5,114 nt of DNA from Magnetospira sp. (GTDB lineage Bacteria; Pseudomonadota; Alphaproteobacteria; Rhodospirillales; Magnetospiraceae), in the NCBI GenBank assembly GCA_028277325.1, contig JANQGL010000472.1, forward strand, positions 1 through 5,114, given 5' to 3'. Position 1 is the first letter of the stretch. Each line of letters begins with the position of its first letter. The notes under the pieces are model-generated. The model ran no database searches and was not told the origin of the DNA. It saw only the letters and a program-made list of their open reading frames with translations. Positions 1 through 5,114 of this stretch are shown here, one piece after another. The position numbers and the translations under genes were made by a program.

Positions 1-561
1 GGATCGGGATGCCATGACCGGGGAGGCCACCCCGGTGATGGCGCGGGTGGGTCGGCCGTGCGGGTATTGGGCTTCGCGCCCGTCGTCATCGAGACCGCCG
101 CCCTGGCCCGATACGGTCGCGAACGCCGGGACCGTCTCGCCCTCTGGCAGCCCCCGCCGCCCGATCGCGACACGCTCAAGACCCCGGTGAACTGCCGCGC
201 CGACCTGGTTGCCGAGCGAGCGGCGATGAAAAACCGTCTCAAGGCGCCTGGCGCCGCCGCGGTCGAGAAGCACCTCCAACCCGTGATCGCGGCTCTGTCC
301 CGGGAGACCGCGGCGTTGGACCGCCGGATCGCCGCCCTCATGGACGAGAGCGAGACGCCGGCGGCGACGCGCCGGGCGGCGCTCAAGCGAACCCTGTTCC
401 TGGCGGCTCTCACCGCGCGGCGGCACAATCCGGAACTGCGGGCTTCTTTCGACCGGCCGGTGGCCAAGGGCAAGACGCCGATGGTGGCGTTGGGCGCGGT
501 GATGCGCAAGCCGGTGGTGATCCTGAACGCCAAGGTCCGGGATGCCGTGGCAGCGGCTTGA
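1..561 (+). pseudogene. IS110-family transposase remnant, internally deleted
   Basis: The frame is open from the window edge to a TGA at 559-561; a GTG at 58 is the first start-like codon, but the gene probably began upstream. The family call rests on three blocks, numbered from that GTG. Residues 13-20 (TAALARYG) match the DAxxLARYG stretch that follows the N-terminal nuclease domain. Residues 49-61 (DLVAERAAMKNRL) match the usual R-x-QLVxERTxEKNRL helix. Residues 112-162 (TLFLAALTARRHNPELR, then GKTPMVALGAVMRK and VVILNAKVRD) are the typical C-terminus of IS110/IS116/IS902 transposases. Between residues about 97 and 110 the family normally has some 60 more residues: a helix-hairpin-helix (PGVGPxxA) and the SG-containing block with the catalytic serine. 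Both are absent here, and the N-terminal DEDD nuclease domain is not visible in the first 57 bases. The element should be unable to transpose. IS110 elements usually lack inverted repeats, so no element end can be placed. The family call is firm; the cause of the deletion is inferred. Confidence 0.78.
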
Positions 562-813
562 TCTTCTCCTGTTCCCTGGAGAGCCGGACCCGGCCTGTTC
601 CTCGGAGCCGCCTTGGATCCCAAAGGCCGCCGCCCGCAGCGGGGGGGCAAGGGCGACGCCGCGAAGCGGGCCCGCAAAGCGCGACACTTGCGCCCCGCGA
701 GGACGGTGGCACACTCGTTCCAAAAAGGCTCGTCAACTGAGTTGATGGCGAGCGAATGGTTTTTCGAGGGTCCCCTGGATCGCCAAAACGATTCCCATTA
801 AACGCGATCTGCG
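562..813. other. Convergent intergenic region, no gene seen
   Basis: This 252-base stretch separates the rightward transposase remnant from the leftward operon. Short open frames on the plus strand here start at weak codons, have no clear ribosome binding site and resemble no family I know, so I treat them as noise. The left part is G/C-rich with small palindromes, for example GCGGGCCCGC at 666-675. The part from about 680 is visibly richer in A/T and holds the terminator-like dyad at 722-753. The right boundary of the mobile element may lie somewhere in this stretch but cannot be located from sequence alone. Confidence 0.6.
722..753 (-). terminator. Probable intrinsic terminator of the leftward operon
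   Basis: On the minus strand the RNA would read GCTCG, a CCA bulge, TCAAC, loop TCA, GTTGA, CGAGC and then CTTTTT. That gives two 5-bp stems stacked around a 3-base bulge, directly followed by five T residues (the A-run at 722-726 on the plus strand). It lies about 60 bases past the stop of the 188-aa membrane protein gene, where a terminator is expected. On the plus strand the same dyad is followed by a T-run at 760-764, six bases away from the stem, so weak activity in the other direction is possible. The inner stem is A/T-containing and the bulge weakens it, so confidence is moderate. Confidence 0.5.
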
Positions 814-1380
814 CTACCCTTCGAGGATCTTCTGTTTCTTCTTGCGGGCCTTTTCCTCGGGGCTGTCGATCGGTTCGGTGACCCCGTCGCCCCAGTCCTC
901 GATCAGCTTTTTCTGGCGCTCCCGAAGTTGCGCGATCTTGCGCTCGTTCAGCACGTGCAGGCCCATCGCCGCGAACGGCGGCACGAACATGAACAGGGTC
1001 CATCCGATCGCCGCCGCGCCGTACATGATGAGCAGGGAGAACACGTCGGTCAGCACCAGGACCGCCGACATGGTCGTGTTGGCGCCGGTCCAGACGTCGA
1101 TCAGGAACGGCAGGGTGCCGCAGAAGTTGAGCCCGCCGACGCAGAAGGAGGCGTATTTCTCCTTGCTCTGGTCGACCAGGAACACCGCCACCCAGGTCGG
1201 CAGCATGCCGATGGCGAGGATCAGCACCTGCGGCAGGGCCAGCCACATGACGATCACGAAAATGATCGCCGAAAGCACCAGATTGGGTCCCCGGCGGGCC
1301 GGCTGGGCGGCCTTTTGCGGCTGGCCCCTGCCCTTGCCGGCCGGCGGCGGCAGGGCCTTCTGGTCGGGTTTCTTGGCCAT
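814..1380 (-). CDS. Polytopic membrane protein of unknown function
   Basis: The product is 188 aa, starting at ATG 1380 and stopping at TAG 814-816. I do not recognise a named family. Residues 1-32 are a basic, Pro/Ala/Gln-rich tail without signal peptide character. Residues 34-69 are a long hydrophobic stretch broken by P50 and P61, suggesting a helical hairpin. After a short charged turn (DQSKEKY, 70-76) there is a less hydrophobic Gly/Cys-containing segment at 78-97 with C80 and C87. Residues 104-141 are again long and hydrophobic, enough for one or two helices. Residues 145-188 are highly charged and probably helical (ERKIAQLRERQKKL, then a Lys-rich end). Positive-inside reasoning places both ends in the cytoplasm, implying an even number of helices, probably four. 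A GGAGAG about 11 bases before the ATG (1392-1397) is the likely ribosome binding site and sits just after the upstream TGA. The gene lies 18 bases downstream of the pseudokinase gene on the same strand, so co-transcription and a shared membrane role are likely; direct contact is inference. Confidence 0.85.
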   Translation of the reverse strand: MAKKPDQKALPPPAGKGRGQPQKAAQPARRGPNLVLSAIIFVIVMWLALPQVLILAIGMLPTWVAVFLVDQSKEKYASFCVGGLNFCGTLPFLIDVWTGANTTMSAVLVLTDVFSLLIMYGAAAIGWTLFMFVPPFAAMGLHVLNERKIAQLRERQKKLIEDWGDGVTEPIDSPEEKARKKKQKILEG

Positions 1381-1398
1381 CGTCGCGGCGGCTCTCCG

Positions 1399-3489
1399 TC
1401 AGGTGCGGACCAGAAAGATCATGACCGTGGTGGCGATCGTAAACAGCACCGCGACGACCGCCGAGACCCGTTGCGCGGCCTCTTCCATGGTCGCCCGGTC
1501 GAGGGCGCGGCTCTGCACCGCGTTGACCTCTTCCTCGGCCTCGTGAAACGCCTTCTGCGCGGCGAGGAATCCGTGGAAGTCCTCTTGTCGGGCGTCCGGG
1601 TCCTCGATCCGGTTGTACAGTTCGGTGAGGCTGCCCTTGCGGGCCAGCTTCGGGATGTCGCGCTCGATCTCGCGGCGCCGCTGGCGGCTGTGATAGGTCT
1701 CCAGGGCGGGACCCACCTGGTTGCCCATCCAGCGGGTCAGGCCGTACAGGGTCTCGATGCCGGTCCGCCATTGCACCAGGGCGAGCAGCGACAGCATGCC
1801 CAGGACCTGGCGGTCCTTGCCGGGATCCGCCATCACCGTCAGATGGGCTTCCACCTCGTTGCCCAGGCGGCTGGCGACGAACGCCGCCACGTGACGGTCG
1901 ATCGGCGGCGTTTTCGGATCCACGTCCTCGGCCACCTCGTCGAGCGCCCGCATCAACTCGCTCAGTTCGGTGACGTGGCGTCCGGCGACCAGTTGGCTCT
2001 GGCACGGCAGGGTGAAGTTGAACTCGTAGAGACAGCGTTCGGGACCCGCCCCCAGGGTCTGCGCGCGCAGCCATTTTTCCATGGCGTCGATCCGTTTCTC
2101 GAACACCATCGCCTGACTCTGGCCGCGGAACCAGGTCTTGTGAATGCCGCGCAGAAGGATGCCGATGATGTCCTTGGGATCGCCGCCCAGCATCTCGGCG
2201 GCGAACACCGGCCCGATGCCTTCGGGAAGAAACGCCAGGTTCTTGTAGCGGATGGGCCCCTGCGGGTCGAGTCTGAGGCACAGGTTGGCGATCGCCTCGG
2301 CCTCGGCGCGCTGGCGGTCGCCCTTGGCGTTGTCCAGGTCGACCAGGGCGCCCTCCATCGCCACCGCGATGTCCGGCGCTTCCAGGTTGCGGCGGATCCA
2401 GCGCAAAAGGTGCCCCTCGCGCATCGCCTTGACCGCCAGGTCGGGGTGACGGGAAAACCCGAGCGCCAGGGCGCGCAGGTTGTCGTACTCCTTGTCGCCG
2501 ATCGGGAAGCCGCGGTCGGCCTTCTTGGCCGCCTTGCGCTGGATCGGCGACATCCGCCGGCCGTCGATCCACAGCTGGATCTCGTCCAGCCCCCATCCTT
2601 CGATCGCGTCGTCGCTCAGCACGCCGCGCAGCAGCTCCAGAAGCGAGACCGGGATCCGCTCGTTGCCGCAGATGGTCGCGTAGGAGCCGTCGGAGATTTT
2701 GCGTTCGATCAGTTCGTCGTCGGACAGCCGCGCCACCGGATCGAATCCGAGCAGCAGGAACACCAGCGACACGCCCAGCGCGTAGAGGTCCTCGCGGGTG
2801 TCGCCGGCGCCGCGCCCGGCCGGCTGGCACATGCCGCGCTCGATGGTCTCGAACACCGCCGGCTGGTCGTAGCCGGGCGGCACGGTCAGGCAGTCGCCGA
2901 GCACCACCCGCTGCTGGCCCGCGTCGGCATAGAACATGTTGTCCGGCCGGATGCCGCGATGGGTCATGCCCATGGCGTGCAGCTCGCGGATGGTGCCGAC
3001 CATCGGCTCGATGAAAATCCGCTGCAAGTCGCGGACGTTGTTGAACCCGGGGTGCTTCTCGCCCGGCGTCATGACCCGTCCGCCCGGCGGCCGCTCGTAG
3101 ACCACGGCCCGGCAGTGCTGGTCGTGCGGCGGCCACTCGACGGGTCCCCACTCGATCGGTTTGAAGGCCCCGACCATGCCCGACTTGCGCAGGGAATCGC
3201 CGCGGTTGATGCGGTCCGGAACGTTGGGCGGCACGATCAGGGCGAACAGCTTGCGGTCCGCCTCCTTGCGGTCCTCCACGTGGAACGCCTTGGCGGTCGG
3301 ACCGTCCAGGTCGGGGGCCGGGCGGCCGTGGAAGATCAGGTAGCGGCCGGCGAGGACGCTGGGCGCGCCGCGACCGGCCGGGACCTTGGCCCCCCCGGAC
3401 GCCGGTTTGGCCTCCTTCGCGCCGTCGCCCGGGAGGTCGGTCGCCGGATCGGCGACCTCCACCTCGACTGCCTGTTCCGCCGGTGCCAT
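1399..3489 (-). CDS. Tail-anchored Ser/Thr kinase-like protein, probable pseudokinase
   Basis: The product is 696 aa, from ATG 3489 (AGGGA nine bases upstream) to TGA 1399-1401. Residues 1-45 are a low-complexity Ala/Pro/acidic leader. A eukaryotic-like kinase fold spans roughly 48-310. FALIV at 82-86 sits where the VAIK strand is expected, with Ile instead of the ATP-binding lysine. HRGIRPDN at 177-184 replaces HRDxKxxN: the catalytic Asp is G179 and the Lys is R181, while N184 is kept. GDCL at 198-201 keeps the DFG aspartate (D199) but not F-G. D234 in DLYALGVSLVFLLLG is the conserved helix-F aspartate, confirming the fold. No glycine-rich loop or APE motif is obvious. Residues about 330-640 are mainly helical and match nothing I recognise. 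Residues 640-672 look like a charged amphipathic or coiled helix. Residues 675-694 are one hydrophobic helix followed by Arg-Thr, a C-terminal tail anchor that leaves the kinase domain in the cytoplasm. It may bind rather than phosphorylate a partner; weak residual activity cannot be excluded. It follows purA and precedes a membrane protein gene. Confidence 0.85.
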   Translation of the reverse strand: MAPAEQAVEVEVADPATDLPGDGAKEAKPASGGAKVPAGRGAPSVLAGRYLIFHGRPAPDLDGPTAKAFHVEDRKEADRKLFALIVPPNVPDRINRGDSLRKSGMVGAFKPIEWGPVEWPPHDQHCRAVVYERPPGGRVMTPGEKHPGFNNVRDLQRIFIEPMVGTIRELHAMGMTHRGIRPDNMFYADAGQQRVVLGDCLTVPPGYDQPAVFETIERGMCQPAGRGAGDTREDLYALGVSLVFLLLGFDPVARLSDDELIERKISDGSYATICGNERIPVSLLELLRGVLSDDAIEGWGLDEIQLWIDGRRMSPIQRKAAKKADRGFPIGDKEYDNLRALALGFSRHPDLAVKAMREGHLLRWIRRNLEAPDIAVAMEGALVDLDNAKGDRQRAEAEAIANLCLRLDPQGPIRYKNLAFLPEGIGPVFAAEMLGGDPKDIIGILLRGIHKTWFRGQSQAMVFEKRIDAMEKWLRAQTLGAGPERCLYEFNFTLPCQSQLVAGRHVTELSELMRALDEVAEDVDPKTPPIDRHVAAFVASRLGNEVEAHLTVMADPGKDRQVLGMLSLLALVQWRTGIETLYGLTRWMGNQVGPALETYHSRQRRREIERDIPKLARKGSLTELYNRIEDPDARQEDFHGFLAAQKAFHEAEEEVNAVQSRALDRATMEEAAQRVSAVVAVLFTIATTVMIFLVRT

Positions 3490-3528
3490 TTCGCACCATC
3501 CCTGCTGCCCGGTGGGGGTGTTCGGATG

Positions 3529-3557
3529 ATCCTATCGGGCGTTGCCCGGCGATGCAA
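3529..3557 (-). promoter_or_regulatory. Weak sigma70-like promoter candidate before the pseudokinase
   Basis: On the minus strand, TTGCAT (3557-3552) and TAGGAT (3534-3529) are separated by 17 bases. The -10 matches TATAAT at four of six positions and the -35 matches TTGACA at three. The pair would start transcription near 3522, some 30 bases before the pseudokinase ATG. The spacer also contains a 5-bp hairpin, CGGGC-AAC-GCCCG (3548-3536), which has no T-run and is not a convincing terminator of purA. In a GC-rich genome such matches occur by chance, so this only suggests that the pseudokinase pair could be expressed apart from purA. Confidence 0.25.
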
Positions 3558-3581
3558 ACGGCGACGCGGCGGCGGCCCGGC

Positions 3582-4874
<1,293 letters not shown>

Positions 4875-4875
4875 G

Positions 4876-5114
4876 TCAGTCCCCCTCGTCGTCATCCGTT
4901 CGCGCCGCCGGGCGGGGCGCGTCGTTCAGCCACAGGTGCGTGCAGCCCAGCCGCTCGGCCTCGGCCCGCGGATCGTCCACCGGCGCGAACCCGGCCACCG
5001 TCGCCCAGCCGTCGTCGCGCAGGCGGGCCGTCACCGGATGCGGGGTGGCGGCCGGGACGTACAGCCGGGTCCGCGCCGCCGGCTCCGGCAGCACCCGCAG
5101 GACGGCGTGCATGT
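4876..5114 (-). CDS. hisZ: ATP phosphoribosyltransferase regulatory subunit, C-terminal end (partial)
   Basis: The frame is open to the right window edge and stops at TGA 4876-4878, so only about 79 C-terminal residues are seen; the Met codon at 5112 is internal. HisZ is a histidyl-tRNA synthetase-like protein without synthetase activity that pairs with short-form HisG to make the first enzyme of histidine synthesis. The call rests on the C-terminal pattern LRVLPEP, then RLRDDGWATVAGF, then DPRAEAERLGCTHLW, which resembles the end of alphaproteobacterial HisZ, and on its position directly before purA, a gene order known in that class. The last 15 residues are acidic and Arg-rich and probably unstructured. 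The catalytic-like core of the protein is outside the window, so a true HisS paralogue cannot be excluded from this fragment alone. Confidence 0.8.
   Translation of the reverse strand, partial: MHAVLRVLPEPAARTRLYVPAATPHPVTARLRDDGWATVAGFAPVDDPRAEAERLGCTHLWLNDAPRPAARTDDDEGD
4881..4887 (-). promoter_or_regulatory. Ribosome binding site that fixes the purA start
   Basis: GAGGGGG on the minus strand ends six bases before ATG 4874 and lies inside the last codons of hisZ. The alternative ATG at 4895 has only GAACGG-like sequence in front of it. The spacing supports the shorter PurA and suggests translation of purA is coupled to that of hisZ. Confidence 0.6.

Noticed and set aside
666..675. Perfect palindrome GCGGGCCCGC as an operator or recombination site
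   Set aside because: Does not extend beyond ten bases and such G/C palindromes are common by chance in this composition.
613..801. Possible small plus-strand gene of 62 codons between the transposase remnant and the operon
   Set aside because: TTG start, no clear ribosome binding site, overlaps other equally short frames and the terminator-like dyad, and no family resemblance.
842..1546. Plus-strand 234-codon open frame over the 188-aa membrane protein gene
   Set aside because: Ser/Arg/Thr-rich composition typical of an antisense shadow; the minus strand encodes coherent membrane helices with a proper start and spacing.
410..3499. A 1029-codon minus-strand open frame overlapping the pseudokinase and the 188-aa protein genes
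   Set aside because: Arg/Gly/Pro-rich, no domains, runs through two real genes and the intergenic region; a frame shadow.
3536..3548. Hairpin CGGGC-AAC-GCCCG as a purA terminator
   Set aside because: Only five base pairs and no following T-run on the minus strand; listed only as part of the weak promoter region.
4875..4895. Longer PurA starting at ATG 4895
   Set aside because: Adds seven residues not typical of PurA, lacks a ribosome binding site, and would overlap hisZ, whereas ATG 4874 has GAGGGGG at good spacing.

Overview
The window is uniformly GC-rich with strong third-position G/C bias. Its gene content and protein style suggest an alphaproteobacterium, most likely of Rhodospirillales type (inferred from sequence feel and the hisZ-purA linkage, not from any search). 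Almost all of the right 4.3 kb is one leftward-reading gene string. The left 0.56 kb is a degraded transposase reading rightward toward it.

Reading the minus strand from the right edge, the first gene is the 3' end of a probable hisZ (regulatory subunit of ATP phosphoribosyltransferase, histidine synthesis). One base after its stop codon comes a complete, canonical purA (adenylosuccinate synthetase, 430 aa, all signature motifs intact). After a 92-base gap with a weak promoter-like pair and a small hairpin comes a 696-aa protein with a eukaryotic-like Ser/Thr kinase fold. Its catalytic residues are degraded (HRG instead of HRD, no recognisable ATP-anchoring lysine) and a single membrane helix lies at its extreme C-terminus. 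It therefore looks like a tail-anchored pseudokinase. Seventeen to eighteen bases further on is a 188-aa polytopic membrane protein with charged cytosolic-looking ends, probably co-transcribed with the pseudokinase. A hairpin followed by a T-run about 60 bases beyond its stop is a plausible terminator for the whole leftward unit.

The left edge (1-561, plus strand) is an IS110-family transposase remnant. The C-terminal family motif is clear, but the segment that normally carries the helix-hairpin-helix and the catalytic serine is missing, so it should be inactive. The two ends converge on a 252-base intergenic stretch holding the terminator-like dyad and no convincing gene.

Functionally, the hisZ and purA genes are housekeeping (histidine and AMP synthesis). 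The pseudokinase plus membrane protein pair is the part without an assigned role and the best candidate here for an undescribed membrane-associated signalling or scaffold module.
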